Source of the DNA: Blumeriella jaapii
Lineage: Eukaryota > Ascomycota > Leotiomycetes > Helotiales > Drepanopezizaceae
Reading direction: 5' to 3'
Assembly (NCBI GenBank): GCA_009599575.1
Contig: VWND01000078.1
Span: 62,001 to 126,000, forward strand
Length of the DNA: 64,000 nucleotides
Below the pieces are notes generated by a model. The model saw only the letters and a list, made by a program, of their open reading frames with translations. It did no database searches and was not told the DNA's origin. A program made the translations under genes and the position numbers. This document shows, piece after piece, positions 37,424-48,710 of this stretch. How positions within the stretch are numbered: the first letter of the stretch is position 1; every line of letters begins with the position of its first letter.

Positions 37424-39455
37424 TTGCGAGCATTTTTTTATCGTATACGACGTAATTCAATTTTACGAAAGCTATAGTTTTATTAAAATAAGCGACTGAA
37501 AGCCAATCGTTATTATGAAATTGCGAAAGCATAAAAGCTATTACGCCGTCGAAAGCGTTAATTTCCAATATACAAAAAAAGTTTTGCTTGTAATATTATA
37601 GAACTGATGCAATAGTAAAAGCTAGAATAAAAAAGTCGAAATTCTTTTGACATTTAGAAATGAAATTGTAAAAAACGTTAGCTTTAATCAAATAAACTAA
37701 AAGCTTTGCAATTATATCGTAGTTTCGAATAAAACGTCGGTAAAAGTTACAAAAACCAAAAAAGCTTTGTATACTTTTTACAATAATAGAAGGTTTTTAA
37801 TAAGCGACCACGGAGACTTTTTCTGAATTTATTTTTAGATTTTATATAAATAATAAAGCTTAAATAATAAATCCGAATAACGTTAAATTTAAACTTCCAA
37901 ATATCGGCCTATAATTTAGCGTTAGCGAATTTTTAAAACATTTCGCGAACGTATATAGCGTGTTTTAATAAATCGGACGAATAAATAAAAATATTATTTA
38001 AATATACAATACAAAAATCGTTTGAGTAATCAAAAAAAACGTCGTTCATATAGCGTTGATAAATTGCGAATTTATTAATAAAGCTAAAAAGTAGCATTTT
38101 GCATTTATAAGCGCCGTAACGCGTACGAAACGTCGTCAGTTTTTTACTGGCGGAATTTATTCGAATTTTGTAAAAAGCTTGGCGAATATCGAGTTTCGTA
38201 AAAATTCGTGCTTTCGAAAAACGAGCAAAAGTCTTATCGATAAAAAAGAAAAAGTAGCGATTTTTACGAATAACGTTATTAAAAGCTCGATAATCGATAC
38301 AAAAACGTAATAAATCGTCGGGTTTTTTAGCGAAAACCATTAAAGCAGCGAAAAAAGCGGTAGAAAGTTCGATAAAGCTTTTGTCAAAGTTATTTTACAA
38401 ATAGATTTTAATAATTTCGAGCTTTAAAATCGATATTTTATATAAAAAAGTGTATTTCAGCTTTTTTTTATTTATAATAAGCTCGATTTTATAATCGTAG
38501 GGCCGGTGAAAAGCTAGCTCGTTACTAGCGGCCTTGAAAAATACGTGTTCGAAATCTTTGTATTCCGAAGAAAAAGATTCGAGAAAAGGTTTATTCGAAG
38601 TTAGCTCTGCTAAACTAATTAAAAAGATCGAAATCGATATTTTATTAGTTTTGAAACGTTCGAAAAAGCTGTAAGATTAAGTTTTAAAAGAAATGTTATA
38701 CGTAAAATCGTTTAGTATTTTGTCGATTTCGTACAAAAAGATTGAAAACACTTCAATTGCTTTTTTTCTGAAAATCAGCTTAAAAGCGTATGTAATAATT
38801 TGAAAAATGGAAATTGGATAAGCAATAAATTAAAAGACTCGTTTTCGAACTGGTCGTTTGAAAGATTTAAAAAAAAATTGTTTAAACTATCGATTATATT
38901 AAATTGAAAGGCTATCGCGGCGAAAGCTTTTTTTCGGTTTTTAATATAACTGTTTTTCGTAAAACGAAAAAGCTGTTTTAACGAAAAAAGAAGAAAAGGA
39001 AAAAAAATAATAAAAAAAAGATCGGCAGCCTGAAAAAGCGGTGGTATAATTTCTTGTATTATTCCATTAGCGTCGCTATCGAAATTAGCATCGCGAATGA
39101 AATTCGATCTTTTTGCGCTTCGCACAGCGTCGTAGGTCTGCCATAATTAATTAAGATTTTTATTACGTTTTACAGCGTCGTTTTAATGGCGAAATTAAAT
39201 TTTTCGGAAATGCAAATAAAAGACTTTAATACAACGAGCGTAAAAGGCTATAGAAAAGTAAAACTTCGGCCAATAAAGCTTGCGTTTATTACAATTTAAT
39301 AAAACTTGATGTTCGGCCAACCAAGCTTTTTCTAAAATCATATTATAATTTCCAAGGTTAATAATCAAAAAAAAAAAAACGATTATATTCGATTATTAAT
39401 AATAAAATTAAAAAGCGTAAAATATATAATTAAATAGCCACGAGCTTTATTATAC
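37424..39455 (-). mobile_element. Ret-3 copy 1, 5' part (protease, RT, RNase H)
   Basis: This continues Ret-3 copy 1 on the other side of Ret-1 copy B. On the minus strand come protease-region sequence (about 39,450-38,600), RT (38,520-37,860) and RNase H (about 37,800-37,424, continuing at 19,706). The piece breaks off at about 39,455 after CTTTATTATACTTTTTT with no 5' LTR or gag attached. Copy 2 breaks at the homologous base. Confidence 0.8.
37860..38520 (-). pseudogene. Ret-3 reverse transcriptase relic (copy 1)
   Basis: A 135-codon open segment (38,340-37,936) reads VFAKKPDDLLRFCIDYRAFN, FARFSKARIFTKLDIRQAFY (catalytic LD intact), then DFCIVYLNNIFIYSSD. In the last, the YLDD box reads YLNN, so both catalytic Asp residues are Asn, the G-to-A products expected from RIP. 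This is the longest intact RT frame in the window, but it is catalytically dead. Confidence 0.9.
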
Positions 39456-39462
39456 TTTTTTT

Positions 39463-40033
39463 GGAAAAGAAAACATTTTCTAAGCCAAGATTCTAATTTT
39501 ATTAATATAATGCTATTAAATATTCAAACGTCAGATCATATACTCCGAAGCAGACGAGAATTACGAAAACCAAACCGACGACAACTTTTTACTTTTCGAT
39601 CTTTTTTTTTTTTTTGTCGCTTCGATTTATTTCGCAATTTTCTGCCGCTAATAAAGTTATTAACGAACGATTATGTAACTCGTTTTTCTTTCGTTCTGAG
39701 ACTTTTTTACGCATTAAAGCTTAATTAAAAGCAGAACGCGAAAGGAATAGAATTATGGAAGCTAAATTCGCGGCTATAAAAGCTTAGCAAATAAAACTGC
39801 AACGATCTTTTGCTAAAGCTTTTGCATCTCTCGGAATTAATTAAAATGTTTTTAATTTTTATCGCAATTTACTTTTTTCTGGAAATTCGCTATTTAGTAA
39901 TCAGGCTTTTACTATATTACTTCTGTTTTTATTTCGCTTTTAATTTTCATAAAAATTAAAAAGTGAACCGATTATTTCAAAAGCCGAACTCGCCAATTTC
40001 TTTTTTGCTAGCCATATATTATAACGACCCAAA
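39463..40033 (+). repeat. Inverted repeat F1, gag-like relic
   Basis: It is the reverse complement of 47,758-48,345. A plus-strand composite frame includes ENYENQTDDNFLLFD (about 39,568-39,612), KVINER and then a coiled-coil-like stretch IMEAKFAAIKA (about 39,752-39,785), QRSFAKAFASLGIN (about 39,803-39,842) and NVFNFYRNLL. Length and charge pattern suggest a Gag-type protein of a retroelement, but the family is not identifiable. It sits back to back with the truncated end of Ret-3 copy 1. Confidence 0.5.
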
Positions 40034-40084
40034 GACTTTTTTAAATCGAAACCATTATTAATTTTCACTTTTTTCAAAAACAAT

Positions 40085-43000
40085 ATTAAATATTAGCAGT
40101 TGGAATAAATGCAGAAGGACCGGGAAGCTTTTTATGCGCCAAATAAAAGCCGCGCACTTTTAGAAAAACGTATATAAAATCAAACGCGGGATACTACGTA
40201 AGATTTTTATTTAAGCTTATTTAAAAAGCTTTGTACTAAGAAGTTTTCCGCTGTATTCGATAAGCGATTAATTTTTCGATTTCGTATTTAAGTTTATTAG
40301 TTATATTAATAGATTCAAAGGTTGGGTTAATCTGTTTTGAAAGCGCGTCGTCAGCTGCTTTACGCAGTCGATTAGCGTAAAAAACTGTATATACGTTTAT
40401 AATATTAAAAAAGTCTAGCTTAAAAGCGTTATCGAAAATTTTGGCTACGATTTTGAAAAAGCCGTTTGTAAAATTGTCGAATTTACGAAAGGGCCGGAAA
40501 GTCGGAAATGGACGCATATCGAATTATACGTAGTCGCCAACGTCAAAATCGATCGCGCGGCGAAACCTATTCGCATTTCTGTTTATTTTATCGTAGGCTT
40601 ATTAGAAATACGATTTGGCGAAGTTTCAGGCGTCGTAATGGCGGCGAGCGTACGCACGAGCTTCGTTTGCGTTTAGCTTATATAAAAAATAAAATAAAAA
40701 ATATCGAGCTTTTAGTTTTAATTAATATAAGAAATATAATCGTATACAATTTCAAAAAGTGAAAAGCCATCTAAACTTTCGTAAAAAAAGATTATTTAAG
40801 CAAAATTTATTATTAAAAAAATTCGCTTTAATCGTTTTAATAAAAGTTTACGAAAGGTCGAAAGCGTTTTTGCAGGTACTAATTATAAATTTCGGTTTGA
40901 CCGTCGGTTTCAAAATAAGCGGCTATCGAAAACTTTAATTGCGTACCGAGTATTTTATTTAATTCAAACCAAAAAGTAAACTAATACTAAAGGCCACGAT
41001 CGCTAATAATACTTTTTAAAAGGCCAAAATATTTGTATACGTGAAATATATATAATTTAGCGAAGCTTCGAGCGTCGATATTTTTATAATAAAAAAATCG
41101 AAATAATTTGCTTGGAAAAGCGATTTATTATTACGAATACGTTATCGTAACCGTGTTTGTTTTTATTAAAATTGCAAAAATTTATTATAATATACTTTCA
41201 AAATGGTCAGAAACAGGAAAAAGCTAAAAAAAGCCGGGGCGTTTATTTTTTAAAACAAAACTTTTTCGATAAACGTGGCAGTTGCGACAGTATTATTTTA
41301 CGAAAGCTGTTATACCTCGCTGATAATATTAGTCCGAAAGTAATTACGTAGTTTTGCGAGCGCTGAAATAAACGGTAAAAATTTAGTCGTATATTTTTTA
41401 TATAAAAGCTAAACGAAAATAATCGACGTTTAATATTATCAAACGACCATAATATAACAGCAGATCGCGTTTAAATATATACGAAATATTATTATCGTCG
41501 TTTTTTTTCGTAGCGTTTCGTATAGCTTTTTTTTCGAAAAGCTATCAGGCTATTAGCTATACGATTAGCGTGAAAAATTTAATTAACGATACGAAATGCG
41601 GAAAAAAAATTAGCTATTTCAACGATAAAAACAGCTGTTTCGAAAGCCGTAAAAAATCGAAGTTTTTCAATTAAAAAGCGGTGATCGATCTAATTTGTTC
41701 GAAAAAAAGTTTGCAAGCGTTAAATATATTTAAAAAAGTTTTAGCGATCGAATTCGTTCGTACGACGTATTAATACGTCAGCCAAAAAGTTGTATTTACC
41801 TGGTTTGTACGTAATAAAAAAATTGTAATCGGCGAAAAGCTCGGCCCAGCGTGCTTATCGAGCGTTTAAAAATTTGGAAATTATAAAATACTTTAAGATT
41901 TTATAATTAATAATAATTTTAATCTGATAAACTGAATTAGCTAATTCAGCACGAAAGTTATTTAAAAATCTTACGATTGCGAGCATTTTTTTATCGTATA
42001 CGACGTAATTTAGCTTTGCGAAAATTATAATTTTGCTAAAATAAGCGACTGAAAGCCAATCGTTATTATAAAATTGCGAAAGCACAAAAGCTACTACGCC
42101 GTCGAAAGCGTTAGTTTCTAATATGCAAAAAAGGTTTTGCTTGTAATATTATAAAATTGGTATAATAGTAAAAGCTAATATAAAAAAATCGAAACTTTTT
42201 TAATATTTAAAAATGAAATTATAAAAAACGTTAGCTTTGGTCAAATAAACCAAAAGCTTTGCAATTATATCGTAGTTTCGAATAAAACGTCGGTAAAAAT
42301 TACAAAAACCAAAAAAGCTTTATATATTTTTTATAATAATAAAAAGCTTTTAATAAGCGATTACGAAGATTTTTTCTGGATTTACTTTTAAACTTTTAAT
42401 AAAAATAATAAAGCCTAAATAACGGATCCGAATAACGTTGAATTCAGATTTTCGAATATCGGCTTATAATCCAGCGTCAGCGAGCCTTTAAAGCATTTTG
42501 CGAACGTATATAACGTGTTTTAAAAAGTCGAACGAATAAATAAAAATATTATTTAAATATATAATACAAAAATCGTTTAAATAATCGAAAAAAACGTCGT
42601 TTATATAACGTTGATAAATTACGGATTTATTAATAAAGCTAAAAAGTAATATCTTGCATTTATAAGCGCCGTAACGCGTACGAAATATCGTTAGTTTTTT
42701 ATTAGCAAGGTTTATTCGAATTTTATAAAAAGCTTAACGAATATCGAACTTCGTAAAAATTCGCGCTTTCGAAAAACGAGCAAAAATCTTATCGATAAAA
42801 AAGAGAAAATAGCGGTTTTTATAAGTAACGTTGTTAAAAGCTCGATAATCGATATAAAAACGTAATAAATCGTCGGGTTTTTTAACAAAAAGTATTAAAG
42901 CAGCGAAAAAAACGGTGGAAAATTCGATAAAGCTTTTGTTAAAATTATTTTGCAAATAAATTTTAATAATTTCGAATTTAAAAATCGATATTTTGTATAA

Positions 43001-44005
43001 AAAAGTAAATTTCAACTTTTTCTTATTTATAATAAATTCGATTTTGTAATCGTAGGGCCGATAAAAAACTAGCTCGTTATTAGCGGCTTTAAAAAACACG
43101 TATTCGAGGTTTTTGTATTCCGGGGAAAAAAATTCGAAAAAAAATTTATTCGAAATTAGCTCTGCTAAGCTGATTAAAAAAGTCGAAATCGATATTTTAT
43201 TAATTTTGAAACGTTCGAAAAAACTATAAGATTAGGTTTTGAAAAAAGTGTTATACGTAAAATCGTTTAGTATTCTGTCGATTTCGTACAAAAAAATTAA
43301 AAACATTTTAATTGTTTTTTTTTTCTGAAAATCAGCTTAAAAGCGTATGCAATAATCTGACAGATGGAAATTGGGTAAACAGTAAATTAATAAACTCGTT
43401 TTCGAACTAGTCGTTTAAAAAGTTTAAAAAAAGGTTTGTCTGAATTATCGATTATATTAAGCTAAAAAGCTATCGCGGCGAAAGCTTTTTTTCGGTTTTT
43501 AACATAATTGTTTTTCGTAAAACGATAAAGCTGTTTTAACGAAAAAAAAGAAAAAAAAATAATAGAAAGAAAATCGGCAGCCTAGGAAAATAATATAATT
43601 TTTTGTATTATCCCATTGGCGTCGCTATCGAAATTGACACCGCGAATAAAATTCGACTTTTTCGCGCTTCGCATAGCGTCGTAAGTCTGCTATAATTAAT
43701 TAAAGTTTTTGTTACGTATTACAACGTCGTTTTAATAGCGAAATTAAATTTTTCGGAAATGCAAATAAAAGATTTTAATATAACGAGCGTAAAAAGCTGT
43801 AAAAAAATAAAACTTCGGCCAATAAAGCTTGCGTTTATTACAGTTTAGTGAAATTTGGTATTCGGCCAACCAAGCTTTTTTTTAAATCATATTATATATT
43901 CCGAAGTTAATAATTAAAAAAAATAAACGATTGTATTCGATTATTAATAATAAAATTAAAAAGCGTAAAATATGTAATTAAATGGCCACGAGCTTTATTA
44001 TACTT
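40085..44005 (-). mobile_element. Ret-3 copy 2, LTR-less fragment (PR-RT-RH-IN-chromodomain)
   Basis: This is a second copy of Ret-3 in the same orientation as copy 1. On the minus strand come protease region (about 44,000-43,140), RT (43,099-42,450, with FVKKPDDLLRFYIDYRAFN), RNase H (42,085-41,858, with YVVYDKKMLAIVRFLNNF), integrase (about 41,850-40,530) and the Pol C-terminus with MRPFPTFRPFRKFDNF..NRLRKAADDALS and KLKYEIEKLIAYRIQRKT (40,517-40,239), the start of a chromodomain. It lacks LTRs at both ends. It preserves the empty site for Ret-1 copy B (about 41,965-41,990). Confidence 0.85.
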
Positions 44006-44343
44006 TTTTATAAAAAAAAAGCCGGAAAAGATTAAATCAAAAGTTTAAAAAAAAAAAGATTTGATTAGCGCCGAATCGATTAACGCATAACCGTTCGCTT
44101 CAAAATCGGCGAGCGCTTTTATTTTATACGAAAAGCTATTTTTAATAAATATAACGGAAATTGTTAATAAATCGCTATTAAAACGCTTCCGAACGTTAAA
44201 ATAACGCATATCGCGTAATACGCCTAAAAAAAAAAGCTTTGCTTAAGCCTGAGCGTTTTTCCGACTGGCGGAAAAACTTTTAATTTTTTTATATGCGTTT
44301 TGAAAATCGTTTGAAAAAAGGTTTTCGTTTTTATTATTATTAT
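44006..44343. other. Unassigned AT-rich sequence before solo LTR
   Basis: There is no recognisable protein. It contains a perfect inverted repeat GTTTTTCCG-ACTGG-CGGAAAAAC at about 44,251-44,273 and ends in a (TTA)n run that forms the target of the solo LTR. Confidence 0.5.
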
Positions 44344-44610
44344 TGTAAAACGGTGATACCTTGTATTGATGGGAGTTGGTAGTTTTAACTATGGTCGAGG
44401 CATGGACCCCTCCGAGACCCCCTGCCACTGACTACCTTCAACAGGTATAAGAGCAAAGCACCCCCTTAGATAGTACCATAGGCACGCAGTCCAATTCATA
44501 CCTTCACTCATTCTTCTTTTCCTTTCCTCAGTCTCTTCTAGGGATTCCCTAGACTATCTTACCCACCGACATGTGGCCGTATCAGTCTGGTTTTCCTACC
44601 TACTTTTACA
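44344..44610 (+). repeat. Ret-1 solo LTR, nearly undamaged
   Basis: This 267 bp LTR has complete TGTAAAA...TTTTACA ends. It is flanked by TTAT (or ATTAT, if the final A is counted with the target) on both sides with no internal sequence, so it is a solo LTR from LTR-LTR recombination. Unlike the other four Ret-1 LTRs it keeps normal C content (GGACCCCTCCGAGACCCCC). It has a TATAAGAG box (44,446-44,453) and a 17-bp palindrome TCTAGGGATTCCCTAGA (44,537-44,553). It probably approximates the pre-RIP LTR. Confidence 0.92.
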
Positions 44611-45113
44611 TTATTAAAAGGCGAGTTTTCGGCCGGTTCGATTTCGTTTATATTTACTAATTTAAAAAAGTTTTTAAATAAAATCGAAAATCGGCCCGTA
44701 AAAAATCGTGTAAATTAGCTTTTTTGAAATTTTTAATATAAAATTAAAAACGAGCGTTGTCGTTGGTCCGATCGAAAGGAAAAAACGCTAAAGGGGGCGT
44801 TTTGGCGTAAAGAAAAAGAAAAAACAAAAGGCTGAAAAAAAGCTTGTAAAGTATTTAAACGACTTTCGTACGTACGATTTGACTCGTAATACTTTTTGAT
44901 TAAAAATTTACTATTTTAATAAGTAATAAATTTGATTAAAAAGCGATTCGCGTATAAAATTCGTTTAGCTAATTGATTTTGTTTTTTTTAACGAACGGCG
45001 GTAAGCCAATTTTTAAAAATCGTTATACGCGCTTATTTTAAATATAGCTTTTCTCGTAGACGCTTTGGTATTTTATCGCGGAAAGCGTTCCGAAGCTGTT
45101 TATTAATTCGTAT
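44611..45113. other. Unassigned RIP-affected relic, left of TIR element
   Basis: There is no recognisable gene. It continues at 46,485 on the other side of the TIR element. A GC-richer spot CTAAAGGGGGCGTTTTGGCG lies near 44,791-44,810. Confidence 0.5.
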
Positions 45114-45117
45114 TTAA

Positions 45118-45246
45118 TAGTGGGCTGCCTTCCCACATTTATTCTGCGGGCACTCGAATAATGTGGGGGAAAGCAAGTGTCCCACTGCATCCAAGTGTCC
45201 CATCTCAGTTCATGATTTTTTACGATCGCATTTTATATTAAAACAC
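45118..45246 (+). repeat. Left TIR (129 bp)
   Basis: This TIR is GC-normal, in contrast with its surroundings. It contains two direct copies of AAGTGTCCCA (about 45,175 and 45,193). It is the inverse of 46,352-46,480. Confidence 0.9.
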
Positions 45247-46351
45247 TACCAACGCCAGATATTTAATTACACTAAGTTAAATTATAATAAAAACAAGCAG
45301 TTATTTTCAGATTTTGAATTAAAAAGTTAAATTTTATTAATAGAAACTCATTTAAATAAGTGTTTTGTACGCATTTTCAATTTTTTCTTCGCTTTTTCGC
45401 TTTTAGAAAGCCTATTTACATTTGTTTGCAATTAAAATAATATATATAATAATTCAGATTAACTTTTTTAATCGGTTATAAGCTATTCGATAATTATAAA
45501 AGCTTTATTAAGCTCGCGTTTTATTATATATTAAGATTTTCGGCCAAAAAAATGCAATTTATTATTTTTAATACGATTTTTTTTTGTTTTACAGCTTTAT
45601 TGCTTTTACAATTTAAAATCCAAGGCTCGTAAGCAGCTTCTTTTACTTATTATACGCTTAAGCAAAAGCTTTTCGCAAAACCAACGGTTTTTTTTTTACC
45701 TTTTGCCTTTTGTTTTTTATTTTTCGAATATAAATATTATACCGATATTTAAAAGCTGAAAAGCATATATAAAGTAGCTAGAAAGCTAAAGAAAATATAA
45801 GGTTTATGTAGTTTTAATAAAAGTATATTGTATTTATACGATTCGTAGCCGTTTAATTAATACAATTTCTGATTGGAAATACGTAAAAAAAAAAACGATT
45901 TAAATTACTTTTACTTAATCAAAAATGAATGTTCCGACGTAAAATTTAATATAATTTCTATAAATTCTATTCGAATGCAAGCTAAACTTACTTTTCTTCA
46001 GTTTATTATAATAAAATAACTGGCGTTGGAAGTATTTTAATTTAAAATGCGATCATAAAAAATAACAAGTTAAAACAAAACATTTCGTTTCGTAACTTTT
46101 AATTAATAAAAATAGAACTTTTAACTTATAATTTAATAATAGCTTTCTGTTTTTATTATTTATCAATTTATTATAATTAAATATCTGGCGTTGATAATGT
46201 TTTTATACAAAATGCGATAATTAAAAATAGAAACTTCAACGAAAATATATAATTTAATAACTTTTAATTAATAAAAATGAAATTTTTATTTTAAAATCTA
46301 AAAATAGCTTCCAGTTTTTATTACCTTTCAATTTGGCGTAATTAAATAATA

Positions 46352-46480
46352 GTGTTTTAATATGAAATGCTATCGTAAAAAATCATAAACTGAGATGGGA
46401 CACTTGGATGCAGTAGGACACTTGCTTTCCCCCACATTATTCGAGTGCCCGCAGAATAAATGTGGGAAGGCAGCCCACTA
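46352..46480 (-). repeat. Right TIR (129 bp)
   Basis: It is the inverse of the left TIR with about four differences. Two of them are C/T or G/A. Confidence 0.9.
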
Positions 46481-46484
46481 TTAA

Positions 46485-47487
46485 GCGTTCGCTGCGAAAA
46501 TGGAAAATTGCAGGTAAAATCGCTAAAAGTCGTCGTACGTACTTATTGCAAATATTTTAAATTCGTTCGGCCTTTTAAACGTTTAAAAAATCGGCCAGAA
46601 AATCGGCGACTTTTTTTATTAATTTTTCTAAAAGTATAAGATCGGAACGGTTTAAAATACGCGGAGTAAAAAACTTTTTTGCTACGCTTTCGGTCTGATC
46701 GAATATATAATTTTTGCGAAATCGATCGCTAGCGAAATAATCGTAGTAAAATTCGAAATTGTCGAAAATTTTAGTTTTTTAATAACGTGTTTTATAATTT
46801 TTATTATTATTTAATTTAAACTCAAGATTCGGAACGCGCTTTATACGAGCTAGTCGAAAGTCAGCAAATAAATAGAAATTATAGCGTTTAAAAAGCGCGC
46901 TAAGGTTTTGGCCGTTAGAAAAAAATTTAAAAAAAGTTCGCGAAAAGCGTAAAAGTTGATTTGCAGTATTTATTAATTAAAATAAAACGTTGCGAAAAAA
47001 AAAAGCAGCAGATTCGCGACTAGCAAAAGCACGTTCGATAGATTTTATCAAACGTTTTAATTAAAAGGTTTGTCGCAGTCGTATAATTTCCAAAAATTGT
47101 TATTTACGCTTTTACGCTTTTTTTAATTAATTTTGCAAAAGTCTTAACTAAACGTTTTTAGCGCTAGGCTATAAAAAAAATGGCAAGCGAAATAGTTAGC
47201 GCTTTGCCTTTTTCTTTGTTTTTCTTTTCTCGAAGAAAAAACTGTTTTTCAGAAAAAAAAGCTTCGAAGAAAAGCTGCTTTTTCGCTGATTAAAAAAAAA
47301 ATTTAAAATGTAATAGCAGAAGCTAAAAAGCTCTGCTAAAAAAAAAATCGTTGAACAAAAGCTATTTTTCGCAAAATGCGGAAATAAGCCTTTTTACGAC
47401 CGGTCGATCATTTTGGTATAACCCGTAAGAAATTCGAAAAAAAAAATAGTTTACGCCGTCGCTAGCGTAAAAAAAAATTGTTAAAAA
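46485..47487 (-). other. Unassigned RIP-affected coding relic
   Basis: On the minus strand a stop-interrupted frame can be followed in places, for example DNFEFYYDYFASDRFRKNYI and LEKLIKKVADFLADFLN (about 46,760-46,580). This is a Gag-like or helical protein, but no family is recognised. It joins 44,611-45,113 across the TIR element. A 10-bp perfect inverted repeat related to GAAGAAAAACTG/CAGAAAAAAAAG lies near 47,232-47,262. Confidence 0.4.
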
Positions 47488-47757
47488 TATAACGATTTAA
47501 TTAATCGAAAGGCTGAAAAATCAATTAACTGATCGCCGTATTTATATAATATTAAAAACGAGCCTTTGGTTTTGTAACAAAGATATTCATTTAAAATCAA
47601 CAATTGCAGAAAGCAGAGATTGCTAAAAAAAAAAAAGCTTTATATATATGAATAGTTTCCATAGTTAATAGGGAGACCCATTAGGAGACCAGGGGGCTTG
47701 CAGCTATACGTAGTTGCTGGGGTGACACGAGAGGTGGCAAAAGAATAAATCGTTACA
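47488..47757 (-). repeat. Ret-3 solo LTR
   Basis: This 270 bp LTR matches 17,444-17,709, with ends TATAACGATTT (RIP of TGTGACGATTT) and AAATCGTTACA. It is flanked by AAAAA on both sides (47,483-47,487 and 47,758-47,762). The right half (47,660-47,757) is almost free of RIP changes (GGGAGACCCATTAGGAGACC) while the left half is heavily changed. Confidence 0.85.
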
Positions 47758-48345
47758 AAAAAATCTTTGGGTCGTTGTAATATATAATTAGCAGAAAAGA
47801 AATTAGCGAATTCTATTTTTAAAATAATCGGTTCGCTTTTTTAAATTTTATAAAAGTTAAAAGCGAAACAAAAATAATAGTAATATTATAAAAGCTTAAT
47901 TGTTAAATAGCGGATTTCTAAAAAAAAGTAAATTACGGTAAAAATTAAAAATATTTTGATTAATTCCGGAAAATGCAAAAGCTTTAGCAAAAGATTATTG
48001 CAATTTTATTTGCTAAGCTTTTATAGCCGCGAATTTAGCTTTTATAATTTTCTTTTTTTCGCGTTTTGCTTTTAATTAAGCTTTAATACGTAAAAAAGTT
48101 TCGAAACGAAAAAAAAAAAAAACAAATTATATAATCGTTCGTTAATAATTTTGTTAGCGGCAGAAAGTTGCGAAATAAATCGAAGCGAAAAAAAGAAAAA
48201 AAGGTCGGAAAATAAAAAACTGTCGTCGATCTGGTTTTCGTAATTTTCGTTTGCTTCGGTCGTTATATTATTTAACGTTTTAAATACTAAGTAGTATTAT
48301 ATTAATAATATTGGAATTTTGGCTTAAAAAGTATTTTTTTTTAAA
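47758..48345 (-). repeat. Inverted repeat F2, gag-like relic
   Basis: It is the reverse complement of F1 (39,463-40,033), somewhat more eroded. It carries the same Gag-like frame on the minus strand and abuts the Ret-3 solo LTR. Confidence 0.55.
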
Positions 48346-48519
48346 ACCTATTAAATTCTTTTTTTCGTTGCGAATTAATCGTAAAGCCGATCGGTTTTTT
48401 ATTAAAATCTAAAATCTGAGATATGCGGAGTTAAATAAATAATAAAAGTAAATATTTGCCGGCCGGTTTTGAAAAAAAAATTCGAGATATTACGATGCTC
48501 GAGAAATAAACCAAAAAGC

Positions 48520-48710
48520 GAAGGTATTCATTTGGTTGATATACTGAATCTTAAGGATTTAAAAGGATACAAAAGGTCCGTTTGGTTATATTTTTGGATC
48601 CATTTGGATCGTGCTTGCTCGGGCCGAAGGCCGTCCGGCAAGGTCTCGGCCAACGGCCGAGAACTTGGACCGTGCCCTTTGACAAAACCCTGCGTTTTTT
48701 AGCAAATATT
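48520..48710 (+). repeat. GC-rich island with nested hairpins
   Basis: This is about 190 bp of normal base composition inside AT-rich DNA. It contains TCTCGGCC-AAC-GGCCGAGA (8-bp stem), GGCCGAAGGCC and CCGGACGG-like self-complementary runs, and GGTCCGTTTGG facing TTGGACCGTG at the ends. There is no protein or RNA family I recognise. It could be a short non-autonomous element or a late insertion too short for RIP. Confidence 0.5.

Larger units (their letters stand above)
45118..46480. mobile_element. 1.36 kb non-autonomous TIR DNA element
   Basis: Terminal inverted repeats of 129 bp (45,118-45,246 and 46,352-46,480) differ at only about four positions by eye. They begin TAGTGGGCTGCCTTCCC and are flanked by TTAA on both sides (45,114-45,117; 46,481-46,484). 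With TTAA as target duplication this is piggyBac-like; if the duplication is TA, the TIR starts GTGGGC and it is Tc1/mariner-like. The sequence alone cannot decide. The interior is AT-rich and has no ORF. It carries partial repeats of the subterminal motif (AAAATGCGAT...) at about 46,020-46,065, 46,190-46,235 and 46,350-46,390, about 165 bp apart. Confidence 0.85.

Noticed and set aside
48469..48702. 77-codon ORF over the GC island
   Set aside because: It starts in AT-rich DNA, crosses hairpins and has no recognisable domain or homologous-looking pattern.
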